Source of the DNA: Symsagittifera roscoffensis | Lineage: Eukaryota > Xenacoelomorpha > Acoela > Convolutidae | Direction: 5' to 3' | Assembly: GCF_963678635.1 (NCBI RefSeq) | Contig: NC_087068.1 | Location: forward strand, 12,346,027 to 12,406,026 | Length of the DNA: 60,000 bases | Part shown: piece after piece, positions 24,213 to 35,300 of the stretch | How positions within the stretch are numbered: position 1 is the first letter of the stretch | Layout of the letters: each line of letters opens with the position of its first letter | Translations under genes and position numbers: made by a program | The notes under the pieces: model-generated | Databases searched by the model: none | What the model was told of the DNA's origin: nothing | What the model saw: the letters and a program-made list of their open reading frames with translations, nothing else

Positions 24213-27200
24213 ATGAGGCGGAGTAGGGTACCGGTGCTCGAAAAAAGGTCAAGTGGATCAAACACGAAATATAATTCATCGCTGCGCGGAACGACATCAA
24301 CGGGCCCAAAGATAACGAAGACGAACTTTTCAGTTAACATGGTCAGCACAAGGAGTACAGCGGAGAACAGGGCGAAAGAGGGCATGGAAGGGGAGCGAGT
24401 AGAACCCACCATCGAGATTGATCTAGAGACACCCGATCAAAGTGTGGATGAAACAAGGAAGATGGCGACAGAGTCAACTCCAATGCCCAATGCAGAGGAA
24501 CCGAACCAGAAACCCATAGAGTTCTCACCGATAGACGACGCTGAAGATGCAATAGGCAACACCGAAGAAACGGTGAAAGAAGACTCTCAAGTAAAGAGGA
24601 CATCTTTTACGGAAAAATTGGGAATAATGTTCGGAATAAAAACAAAAGAAAACGTGACTGAAGAACCAAAAGCAGAAAGAGCACGAACATTTGGGACAGT
24701 GAGCACGAAGACCTCAGAAGCCAATCCAAGAGAGGAACAAGCTAAAGCAGAGGCTACGGCCGAAGAGAGACCGACAGCTGACCATGAAGAGACTACCATT
24801 GAGCTGGGTGACTTGTTGGCGAAATTAAATCAGATTGACAAAAGACTTAAGCACAGTGAAGAAGACAGAGAGGTGATAAAAAAGGAGATAAGATACAACA
24901 AGCACGAGTATCTAGACAGTTATTTTAACCTAGCTAAGGCAACAGATGAGAGACTCAAGGAAATGTCAGATAAGGTAGAAGCCACCAATGAAGAACGAGA
25001 AAAGAACATCAAAACAGACATGCAACAGTTGAAGAACCGATATGATGATGTCAACAGCCAATTAGGGAGCCTGGAAAGGAGAATGGACACAATGAGCAAG
25101 AGTCAAGCCGAGAGTTCGTGTGCAATACAGGCGAAGTTGGATGCAATCTTGAGAGGTTCCACTCCACAAGAAAGACCGGCAGCGGATCGTACGCAAAGCA
25201 CCAGAGTTGACTTTGTAGAACCACAAAGGAACAAACGGCAATCGACACCGTTGCCCTTAACCAGGGATGCGATAAGCATAGCACCAACAGCTGCGAAAAC
25301 AATAATGAAGAATGGAACGTCGAATACAACGACTGCTCCGGGAGATTCAACAGCTAACAGCAACACAGGACCGGATGCTATGACATGGGCCAGCACTTGG
25401 GAGATGATGAACAGGGCTCTAGAGGCCTTCGCCACGAGGAACACTGACTCGAGCGACAGGAGAGAGGGAAAATCAAGAAAGACATTCAAGAAGCCAAAAG
25501 AATTCAAGGACGACTCCGATGGATGCATTGACACTTGGGTGGAAGTGATGAGATTACATCTAGAACAAGACAACTTGAGTGACGAAAGACAAGCATGTAC
25601 AGCCATACTGAGCAACTTGGAAGGAACGGCATTAAAATGCGTGGTCGCAAAGAAGGAGGAAGAACGCGACACCGCGGACAAGATCTTCGAGATATTGCTG
25701 AATCGATTCGGGTCAGGCATGAAGGGTCACCAAGCGATGATGCGATTTGAAAAGAGAAGGCAGAGGGACGACGAGTCAATAGATCGGTTCCTAGATGACC
25801 TCGAGAGCTTGAGAAGGAGGAGTGACCCAGAGGAGTCGACAAATAGACGGAACTTTAGCATTGCCTCGAAGTTCATCGATGGGGTGAAAAGTGATGACTT
25901 AAGGACAATGTTAGCAACATACTACACATTGTCGAAGGACAGCGCACCCACCCCAGAAGAAATGAGACAGAAATCAAGAGAATACATGCTGATGAAACCT
26001 AAGAAGTACTCATATTCCGAAAACAGGAACACGCAAGGGGGAAGCCAACCCCAGAGGTCATCATGGTACAAACCTAGAGATGATATGGACAAGCGCAGAT
26101 CATGCGCGAACTGCGGGTCAGCGGATCATCATGTGGCTGACTGCACAACGTACAAACAAGGCATGAAGAGCCTAGGTTATGCACCGGATGAAGAGGATAT
26201 GAGCCAGATGGAGGAACACGAGTACTATAATGGCTTAATCATCAAGATAGGCGCCAGATGCTTCTTCTGTAACCAGGAGGGGCACTTCAGAATGGATTGT
26301 CCCTTGTTCTGGGAAGCGGTCAAGGACCAGAATCACCCCAAACATAAGTTGGCATTAGCGGCGGTGCAGAATCAGCGGAACAGGCAAAACGAGTTTGAAT
26401 CTAGGAACTTGGGGGCACCAAACACCGAATTGCCGACGAAGACAGTGAAAGCTGTTACACATGTTAGCGGTGCGTTAGAGTCCGCGGCCGGAAGCTCTCT
26501 AGAGATAAATTATGAGAAAGCGGCGACGGAAGCAATTGCCAAAGTGAAACAAGATCTGGCTGCGAAAGAAATAGAGCAACGACTAAAGTTGGAGATCGAA
26601 AGACAGAATTTTAACGAAGCATTAACCGGATCGAACTCAATACCAGAGGCTAGAACGGGCTCAATGAAGACCGGGAATTGTAACACCGTGAAAATGGTGA
26701 CAGGTAAACCTTTTGGAATATCGAAAATCGGAGCAAGAATAATGTCGATAATCACAGTGGGCGGACACGAGGTAACCAGAAACTTGAGCGAGCCGAGCGA
26801 CCAGACGATAATGCACATTGACGTGTATGCAGACTACTTGAGTGGAATAAGTCCACAAACGACTTCTAGAGCGCTCAGGGCACTACTCACGAGAGGGGGC
26901 AGCAAATCGGTACGTGTTGATAATAGGTACACTGAAGCTTATGGTCCACACGAGGTCATGCTAAATATAGATGGAATCAACATCTATACCAAGACGATGA
27001 TAACATGCGACGAAGACCTAATTGGACAAATCTATGTAGGGAAAGAAGGATTGAAAGTAAGATCGATTGGACACTGTGCTATGCTCGAAGAAGATGCAAT
27101 GCACATCGGGACGGAAGCAGACGTGACAGGGCACGTGCTAGACATAAATGGCAAAAAGACTCAGTTACGTGGATTACTCGACACGGGAGCAGTCTTGAGC

Positions 27201-28199
27201 GTCATACCAATCGAAACATGGGAAAAGATGGGCTTTGACAAAGGTGACTTGATAGACTCGAGAATACGGCTGTCAGCTGCAAACAAAGGGGCCCTTCGGG
27301 TGTTGGGCAGGACGCCGATAATAGCCCTCAATTTGGGGGAACGTAACCTGTGGATGAGCTTCATCGTGGTAGAAAACCTAGATGAATCTGACCAATTCAT
27401 TTTGGGCAGAGACTTCATCAGGAATTTCGACGTAACGATAGATCTAAATAATGCAATTTTCAGGATACGGAACCCGGATAGGAGGTACGCAATCAAACCG
27501 GTAAATTTAATAATGGCAAATGAGAACAAAGCACCGGTATTCTTGAGTAGGAGAGTGAGGTTAAAAGCTAATGAAGCGGCAATCGTAAGCTTGAGGATGA
27601 AAAATTATAATGAACTAAGTGACAACAAGCAAGTGTGTATAGTTCCAAATCCTAATAGTCAAAGCGCTGCTGTTTTAGGAAGATCATTTTCGATAACGAA
27701 GAGCGGCCTCTGCGTCAGTGTCTTGTTGAATACCCTTGATATACCGATCACGATACAGAGAGGGAGGAAGCTGGGATATGCTTTACCGGTTAAAACTCGA
27801 TATGAAACAATTGAAAACTCAAAACAAAATGAAGTTGTTGATTGTCCCAACCACAGGGACAAAATTTGTATCTTGAGACGATTGCAAAGAATAAAAGATT
27901 CTTCAGGTCTTATCAAATCACTTAAGTCAGAAACGGACGATGGGCTTTCGAGCTGTTCGAACTTTCCAGAGCGACCCACACCAGATGAAATGCAAACTGA
28001 TAAACCGGTTCTGCCGGAGATTGAACATTTAAGGGGCAAACTGAAAGATGAACAGCTCGAAGCTATCAAGGACGTACTAGAGCGGAACGAGGAAGTTTTT
28101 CCAAGGCATAAGGCGGATATCGGGTGTTGTAATTTTGTTGAACATGAAATAGAACTTGAGGTGGATAGTTCGCTTGGATGGATACAACATGATAATTGA
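24213..28199 (+). CDS. gag: Gag-protease polyprotein, truncated at RT start (copy 2)
   Basis: An open frame of 1328 codons. A basic N-terminus is followed by a coiled coil (residues about 197-300), a helical capsid region (about 431-575; typical of retrotransposon Gag), two CCHC knuckles (C631-C644 and C683-C696) and an aspartic protease (DTGA at residue 990, ILGRDF near 1064). The frame then enters the RT N-terminus (RHKADIGCCNFVEHE) and is cut by the deletion at 28160, ending after 13 out-of-frame residues. Gag, protease and RT share one frame with no shift between them. The start at 24213 is conserved in copy 1. A second in-frame ATG at 24339 follows a conserved ttttcag and could be the start of a spliced form. 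Confidence 0.88.
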   Translation: MRRSRVPVLEKRSSGSNTKYNSSLRGTTSTGPKITKTNFSVNMVSTRSTAENRAKEGMEGERVEPTIEIDLETPDQSVDETRKMATESTPMPNAEEPNQKPIEFSPIDDAEDAIGNTEETVKEDSQVKRTSFTEKLGIMFGIKTKENVTEEPKAERARTFGTVSTKTSEANPREEQAKAEATAEERPTADHEETTIELGDLLAKLNQIDKRLKHSEEDREVIKKEIRYNKHEYLDSYFNLAKATDERLKEMSDKVEATNEEREKNIKTDMQQLKNRYDDVNSQLGSLERRMDTMSKSQAESSCAIQAKLDAILRGSTPQERPAADRTQSTRVDFVEPQRNKRQSTPLPLTRDAISIAPTAAKTIMKNGTSNTTTAPGDSTANSNTGPDAMTWASTWEMMNRALEAFATRNTDSSDRREGKSRKTFKKPKEFKDDSDGCIDTWVEVMRLHLEQDNLSDERQACTAILSNLEGTALKCVVAKKEEERDTADKIFEILLNRFGSGMKGHQAMMRFEKRRQRDDESIDRFLDDLESLRRRSDPEESTNRRNFSIASKFIDGVKSDDLRTMLATYYTLSKDSAPTPEEMRQKSREYMLMKPKKYSYSENRNTQGGSQPQRSSWYKPRDDMDKRRSCANCGSADHHVADCTTYKQGMKSLGYAPDEEDMSQMEEHEYYNGLIIKIGARCFFCNQEGHFRMDCPLFWEAVKDQNHPKHKLALAAVQNQRNRQNEFESRNLGAPNTELPTKTVKAVTHVSGALESAAGSSLEINYEKAATEAIAKVKQDLAAKEIEQRLKLEIERQNFNEALTGSNSIPEARTGSMKTGNCNTVKMVTGKPFGISKIGARIMSIITVGGHEVTRNLSEPSDQTIMHIDVYADYLSGISPQTTSRALRALLTRGGSKSVRVDNRYTEAYGPHEVMLNIDGINIYTKTMITCDEDLIGQIYVGKEGLKVRSIGHCAMLEEDAMHIGTEADVTGHVLDINGKKTQLRGLLDTGAVLSVIPIETWEKMGFDKGDLIDSRIRLSAANKGALRVLGRTPIIALNLGERNLWMSFIVVENLDESDQFILGRDFIRNFDVTIDLNNAIFRIRNPDRRYAIKPVNLIMANENKAPVFLSRRVRLKANEAAIVSLRMKNYNELSDNKQVCIVPNPNSQSAAVLGRSFSITKSGLCVSVLLNTLDIPITIQRGRKLGYALPVKTRYETIENSKQNEVVDCPNHRDKICILRRLQRIKDSSGLIKSLKSETDDGLSSCSNFPERPTPDEMQTDKPVLPEIEHLRGKLKDEQLEAIKDVLERNEEVFPRHKADIGCCNFVEHEIELEVDSSLGWIQHDN

Positions 28200-31100
28200 G
28201 CACAGAACACGAGATAAACATCAAAATGCTGACAGCTTGAGTAAGAAGACGGAGTTCTACGAGAGGCAAGAACAAAGAGAGGCGGACAGACCTGAGATCA
28301 AAGACGGCTTCTACTTCATGGACAAAGAAACGTACGACAGTCTTCCACTCACGAGATGGCTGGACAAATCAGGCAAACCGATTGAAGATCATCCCGAATT
28401 GCCGAAAGAGCCTCTTGAAAAGACCATCTTGAAGAAAAGCAGAGGGATTCCGATAGGAAAAATGCTCAAGTCCAAGATCGTGAGGGAAACACTTAAGGCA
28501 AAAGGTTATGATCTCATCCAGGTAGAGGAGGGAACGGTCCGAATAGATGAAGACTTAATGAGGTTGCTTGAGAAACTATCAGATGACAAGCCCGTGATCC
28601 AAGGGAAAGGTCAGGAGGCACCGGAACTAACCATACTTCGGAGAGAAGAAACAGTGAACAATACTGACGTCTCAAAAGGAAGCATCACTGATAGCAAGGA
28701 AGTTGTGCGATCACTAGTTGAAAAAATCCCCGAAAAAATTCTGGAGCAGACAAAAGTCAGGGATAGGAAAGTAACATTCAGAGAAGAAGTTGAACACCTG
28801 GGACTAGATCAAGAGTCCGGGGAGTGGTCCAGATTCATGGAAGAAGACGAAACCGGAGAAGGGAAATTGTCCGGGGAGCGTGAAGAATGGGATGAAGACT
28901 CGGATGAGAGCAGCGAAGACCAAGACAGTCTATGCATGATACTGGCGGAAGAGAAGATAAGACAGCACGACAGGGAATTACAGACGGATCCATCTTCAGG
29001 GACGTACAATCTGGAAATACAAGAGGTACGAGGTGGTGAAGAGCTCGAGAAAATAGCAGTTTCAAGAAAACCACTAAGGGAACTATCGTGCAACTCAAAC
29101 GTCAGAACGAATCTGGTACCAGAAGACGACATGAAAATCGTGAAAAGGATGATATGTGTGAAGCTGAGCGATGACATCCACAACCCTGGTGAAATGAATG
29201 GACAGATCATGGCGCTAAAGGAGCACGTTAAGGCGAGATACAGGCTGTCTGACCTAATAAGGGCCCAGAAGAATGACAAAATGACAAGTAACCTCTCCAA
29301 ATGGATCCATTCGGGAGTCAAGGAGAAGGGGGAACTTGAGGAAGACAGCTACAAGATCTTGAGCCAGTTCTACAAAGAAAAGAGAGACTTACTTTATCAC
29401 ACAGCTGAAGGGGTGGTAGCGTGCAAGAGAAGAGATGAGGAAAAAATATTACACAAACACAACCTCATCATACTACCACAATTGTACCAAACGGAGGTGC
29501 TTTTCAGATCACACGACCAGATGGGCCACCAGGGGATAGATAAAGTACAACAAAGGATACTTCACAGGTTCGACTGGCCGGGAATGAGAAAAGCTTGCGA
29601 GAGATGGGTGAATGCCTGCCTAGCATGCCTTCAAGTAAAAGACCCAAGGAAGATGAAGTTTCCCCTCAAGTCTGTCGAAAGTTCGGAATTCAATGAAGTG
29701 GTGCAGATAGACCATCAGAAAATCTGCATGACGGAGTCGGGTTATAACCAAATACTAGTTATAATAGATCACTTCACCAAGTTGGCGGAAGCGGTTCCGT
29801 GCCAGACAGCCTCAGCAGAGGAGACATGTGATCACCTGATAACGCATTGGATATCGCGGTATGGTTGTCCAATGACTTTCCAGTCGGACAACGGCAAGGC
29901 TTTTGTGGGGGACTTGACAAAAGAATTGATGAAGAGATCACACATTGCTCAAGCGCACTCGACGACCTATCATCCACAGACCAATGGGTTGGTAGAGAGA
30001 CAGAACAGGACACTGGTCAACATGCTCAGGGTGTACTGCTCGAGATACATGACGGACTGGGACAAATACCTGCCACAGGTAGTAGGAGCCTATAATAGTA
30101 CTCAGCACTCAACAACGGGTATCAGTCCTTTCATGATGTTGACAGGCAGGGAAAGGGCAATGCCTATAACATTCTTCTACCCGGAGTACGAGGGGAAGAG
30201 GACGTCACCTCAAGCATACGTGAAGGAAGCGATCAAAAGACAACAAGAGCTAAACGAGCTATGTCGGAGAAACACGGCGCAAGCGCAAATGAGGCAACGC
30301 AAGAAATATGACGAAAAGATACTAAGAGCGAAGCCATACGAAGTGGGCCAATACGTGTGGGTCTTCCAAAATGTCATACCGCCCAAGGGAACAAAGAAAC
30401 TACTCAAGAAATGGAGAGGACCGTTCATGATTACGGAAGTACATCAACAAGGACGGTTCTATCGCTTGAGTACAGGGCGAGCAGCACATTACGAAAATCT
30501 GAAGCCTCATGTCCCGTCCCCGGAGGACTGGTGCCTACCAAAAGACATGGAAGGTCTTGAGTACCTGGTGGTGGAACCAGCGTGCGAGGTGAATGAGAAA
30601 GGCACTAGAGAGAAAAATGATGGTAATGAGAACTTGAGTTTGGACGACAACGAAAAGATAGAAGTGGAGTCGGATGCAGATTCATTTGTAGAAGAAGACT
30701 GGAACGACCCAGAGCAAAACGAGGTACCGAAGTGGATGGAGCCGGATCGACCAACACCACCGGAAACCAGGACTGGCAATCGTAAACGAACAGGTATGAG
30801 GTACAATAGGTACGGGGATGACTTCTTGATCGATAAGATACAGCCAGACAAGTTGGGCGATGAACTACTAAGCGCAGGCGAACTGGAAGCCGAAGAGGAA
30901 TGGCAGGTCATTGACGATGGTGGACATTATCCGCAGGATGATTACTCGACGCCAGAATTGGAGACGGATCTCGAGCAGAGTGAAATAGAAAGGAGGGAGA
31001 GCACGAACTTGAGGATTCTAGAGTGGATGCGTGATGTCAAAGACGAGAGCCGCGAAGGACAAAGCATTCAGCAAATCGATGTATCAGCAGCAAATTACAT

Positions 31101-31824
31101 GAAGACAGAGGACCCTCTTTTCGGATGGACAGCAACAGACAGGCCACTGGACATCCCCAAGGACAATTCAGACCCGACTACATCGACGGGGACGTCGATA
31201 AATATTTTTGTCCGGGGAGTGGGGGTAGGACTTACCCACACCGAAAATTTGATGATAAAGAAGCTCAAGGAAGTGAGGGAAACAAGCGGATTGGAACTGG
31301 AGGAAGAAGGACCAGAGCCTACCATAGGAAGGAATTTCAAAACGAAATTCGAAATACCCAATGAATACTCAGAGAACATCATGATAACGGATAGCGACTT
31401 CATCCTGTCAAACAGGACCAGCGCAATCTGCATCACGGCGGACATGAGTTTCAAATCAAGATTGGAGGCTGAATTCAAAAGAGAGTACCAGAACGTAGAG
31501 TTTCTGTTCAGACAGAGGCCAGGACTGGGAGGCATAGCAGCGCTTCCACCGTCAGTGGCACAAGTCCCGGGCAAATACCTCTGCCTCCTAGTAACGAGAG
31601 TCAACGACAGAAACACAATTGATCCCGAACACGTGATATTGGCACTGACAAGACTACGTGACTTCATGATTGAAAGAGGAATAGTGGAGGTCTCGATGCC
31701 GGTGTACGACCCAAACAGGGGCAAACTGAGCTCGAGGGAATTGTACGCTATCCTACATGTGGTCTTTGCAGAAACAGAGATAATGGTGCATCTTCACAAG
31801 AAGTACTACTTGAGCATCGCCTGA
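28161..31824 (+). CDS. pol: Pol 3' part: RNase H end, integrase, linker, macro-like domain (copy 2)
   Basis: Open, but in a different frame from gag because of the 1186-bp deletion. The first in-frame ATG is 28189. It holds an acidic linker and then a complete integrase with an HHCC zinc domain and a catalytic triad at 29710 (Asp), 29887 (Asp) and 29995 (Glu), spaced D-58-D-35-E. A C-terminal module with KWRGPFMITEVHQQGRFYRL follows. I see no chromodomain. A further acidic linker with MRYNRYGDDFLIDK leads to a domain of about 145 residues (31372-31806) whose order of motifs resembles small macro domains: TSAICITADM, GKYLCLLVTRVN, and EVSMPVYDPNRGKL followed by a closing helix and strand. Macro domains of the TARG1/OARD1 group bind ADP-ribose and remove it from proteins. 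That this one does so is inference, and its glycine loop looks altered. Confidence 0.82.
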
Positions 31825-32347
31825 GTCGGGTACATGGAGGTATCAGGTCGGGTGTGAGGGAGGAGTCTTGAGTTAGGTACTGGGGTGCGGCGCAGGTAAA
31901 GGGATCTTAAGATGTGATTGGCATGACAATTGAATTTTAAAAGAAAGAATTGATGGTGCTAAAACATAAAATGAATCTGCATGTTCTTAAGGGAAAATCC
32001 AATCGAATTGCTTTAAGTGATATGAGAATGATAAGATTTTAACCATATAGGTAGAAGGGGGGTCTCTAGGTTAGGAACGTGACATGCTAAGTTTTAATGA
32101 GCTTTCTGTTTTCAGATCGAGTTTGAAAAACAAAGTTGAAAATCCAACTACACTCAAGCGAGAAACAGAAAGAGAGAATCTTGATTGAACACGCGATAAT
32201 CCGAATCTACAGCAAGTACTTGCAAGAGAACATTTCTAGAGAATTCTTGAATTGGGTAATACTTGAGTTGGTAAGGTAATTCTTGAGTTGGTAAGGTAAT
32301 TCTTGAGCTGGTTAACATCTACCTATATACATCCCGAAGTTGCAAAA
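31825..32347 (+). other. Spacer between Pol and ORF2, copy 2
   Basis: Non-coding. Numerous ATGs occur before 32113 and none between there and the ORF2 start. Just over two 20-bp units (gagttggtaaggtaattctt) lie at about 32264-32310. CTNGAG hexamers are dense here. Confidence 0.65.
32099..32115 (+). promoter_or_regulatory. Candidate 3' splice site for ORF2 mRNA
   Basis: gagctttctgttttcag is a pyrimidine-rich tract ending in AG at 32114-32115. It is conserved in copy 1 (AG at 10588-10589). The 232 bp between it and the ORF2 ATG contain no ATG in either copy. This would allow ORF2 to be expressed from a spliced message in the way retroviral env is. The donor is not identified. Confidence 0.5.
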
Positions 32348-35300
32348 ATGGCAGACCGATTCTGGAACTCCGTGCCCGCGGCTCTGAAGAAGCCCACTCT
32401 TGACGAGCTGTACAGACGCTTGAGGGACCTGGACTACACCCAGATAGACGAGAGAATGGCGGTGATGCTGAATGCGATCCTCCAGTTGGAGGACCAGGGT
32501 GAGTGCAGGGAGTCTGCGACGGAGGCTGTCTTGATGGTCGGCTACACCACCGAGGGCATATCAAATCGAGAACAGACCAGATGGTTATCTTGGAATGCGG
32601 ATGGAGGAGTAAGGGGCTTTGACTTGGCAAGAAATCCTGGCCTGAGTAACAACACCGAACACGGCGCAGGAGAGTTTCCGCTACCGACGAGACCAACAGC
32701 AAGATCCACAGGCCAGAGCTCGAGTAAGGTGCCGTCGATGTCGCGAGCGCAACAGACGACAGAGGCATATCCGGATCTGGGGGTTCTAAAGAAAGAGCTC
32801 GAGAAGGCGCTGAAGGAAAGGAATAAAGCGAACCTCGATCGGGATCAGGCGAAGCTGGACAGGGAGAAGCTTCAGCTGGAGAGAGACCAGGCAGTCGACG
32901 AGCGAGATCAGACGTCGAAATTACTTGAGATGCTAAGGGCTGAACATCAGCAGGAGCTGAGGGTGCGGGAGAACGTCGCAAATCGTGATCAACTGAAGTC
33001 GGAGTTGGAAAGGATAGAACAGCGACAACGCGAGCTTGACGCACAGAAGGGAGTCAGGTCAAACGAACGAGTGGTGACCAGCTCGAGGCCAGAGTCGCGC
33101 ATGGAGGTGGATGAAGCTCCCAGGGCTAGAGGACGGTTCAACCTTGACCGCGAGGCCAGAGAACACATGAGCGAAGGGTTAGAGGTCTGGATACCGAATG
33201 ACGTGACGCCTTCCTTGCGCAACCTAGAGACACAACCTGTACGTCCTCTGATGGATGTGGTGTTACCAGGATATACCCCAACCTCGACCTCGAGTGGCAG
33301 TCAGGTGAGTGGCGCCTCATCGCGCCTGAAGGAGCTAGGCGAGAAATTGCAGCAGCAGAGTCGTGAAAGATCGACAAGGCCAGAGCTTCCCCCAACTTGG
33401 AGGGAACAGCCGGTCAGGAATGTCGTGATCGCAAGCTATAAGAAGAATACAGAAGGGAACTACCACAGGCACAATCGGCTGGACTGGAGTGCGGAACAGG
33501 GAGCCAGGAGGGACTGCTTCCATGACGCAGCCTGGGTGGAGTATCTAGCGCCACCTCGTGTGCCAGAGGGTGCAGTTCACCTAATTATAGGGGATAGCCT
33601 GGTGCGGGTGTTGACCCAGATACGGTCCCATTGGCAGACAGGAGTCTTGAGTTTCGCTGGAGCTGCCACGCCACAGATGTTGGCAACCCTGGACATGCTA
33701 GGGATGACCAAAGTTTACACAGTGACCCTGATGGTTGGGACCAACGACGTGTCAAGGGGAGAAGCGAGGAAAGTAGCGAGGCTGTGCGACAAGATGAGCT
33801 GCCTTCTTGAGGAACTGAGGATCCAGATGGACCCCATCCTGCTGACGGTATGCACGGTCCCCTACAACATGATGTTTGATCAGCACGCCCTAGAGATGAA
33901 CCAGAAGGTGCGGAGCCTGAACAAGATGATCCGAGACATACACCGGAAGAGTGTGCTTCCTCTCAGGCTGTTGGACATAGCAGAACGTATGGAGAAAAAG
34001 GGATTCCCTGAAGACACCTCAAAAGATGGAATCCATTTCGATAGGCCAAGGGGAGCGGAGTGGCTGAACGACGTCTTCCAGGAACACATTAACACGCTAG
34101 AGGCGGACCTGCTGGAGACAGCCCAATTCACTTTAGGACCACCTCCCAACCCACCATTCCTTGCCTCGAGGGCCTTGGCTGGTCGCTTGGGAGCGAGAGT
34201 TGATACTAGAGACAGTTCAAGGAGCAATCAGACCCGATTGCAGAGTGCCACGCCAATGGAGTCGGAGGAGGTAGAGTCATCAACACCTCCGGGCTCGGCG
34301 ATGTCCTCTGTGGTGGTGGCAGATGGCAGGAGAGAAAAGAAGTCTATGGAGACTGCCCGCTTGAGATATCCTGAGAAGGTGAAGGAACTGGATCTAGAGA
34401 GTTTGGAATGCAGACGAGAGTTGGCGGAAACCCTGGGGATCGAACGAGTGTCGCACGAGGATTTGAATAGACATCATTGCATAGACTGGTTGAAAGCTCA
34501 CGAAGCGCAATTCTCGAGAGCGAAGTTAATGGAGACCACAGACCTGACTGGAATTCCCACAAAAACGATCATGGGACCCATTAACTACAGGCCTCTCAAA
34601 CTGTTGGGGGGTCCTGGACTTATAACAGAACCTCCCAAGCACCGAACTGGCATCGCTAGGATCAGGTTGGCAACCCCGGCGCAGTTAAAGGTGGTAGACA
34701 AGCTACTCAATCCGGGGGGAATGGAATTGCCTGATGCCGCTTACGAAGGTCCGAAGTTGGCAGAAGATCCCAGGTACGGGAAGCCCTGTGGTGGCACCCA
34801 ACTGGCCAAAACTCTGGCAGTTTATGATAGAGCAGATCCAGCTGCTGCAAGAGTAGTCATTGTGGCGGGATCGGACTTCGAAGGAACGTCTCCCAAGTTG
34901 TTCTGGCCGGAGACTCTGGTATACTCCTTGCCAGGAGCCGAATTGAACCAGATGTTGACTCTAGTGGTGGCAATAAAGTCGGAGATGCCCTGTGAACCTG
35001 AGCTGCTAATGTTTGCAGGAATGAATGATCACCTGCACGCGATGGGACTTCTTGAGCAACTGAAGGGCAAGGAGATTCCGACATCAAAGAAGATATGGGA
35101 GGCTATTCAGGCGTTATTTGCGGCGATGAATGAGGTACAAGAGAACGTAGCCTCGAGATTTGGGTCCAAGACGAAGGTGGTGTTTACCACATCCCCAGGA
35201 TACGCAAATATGCCACCCGCCCTACAATTCGTGTACGCGGTCTTGATCCTGATAGCAGAAGGGAGTGAATGGCGGATTCTGATGGCAGCCCCCAATCGAG

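Noticed and set aside
30409-30560. Chromodomain after the integrase
   Set aside because: The GPF/Y-like module is followed directly by an acidic linker; no chromodomain aromatic cage pattern is seen.
32303-32347. ORF2 start 15 codons upstream at 32303
   Set aside because: No counterpart in copy 1, where the frame starts at MADRFW (10807).
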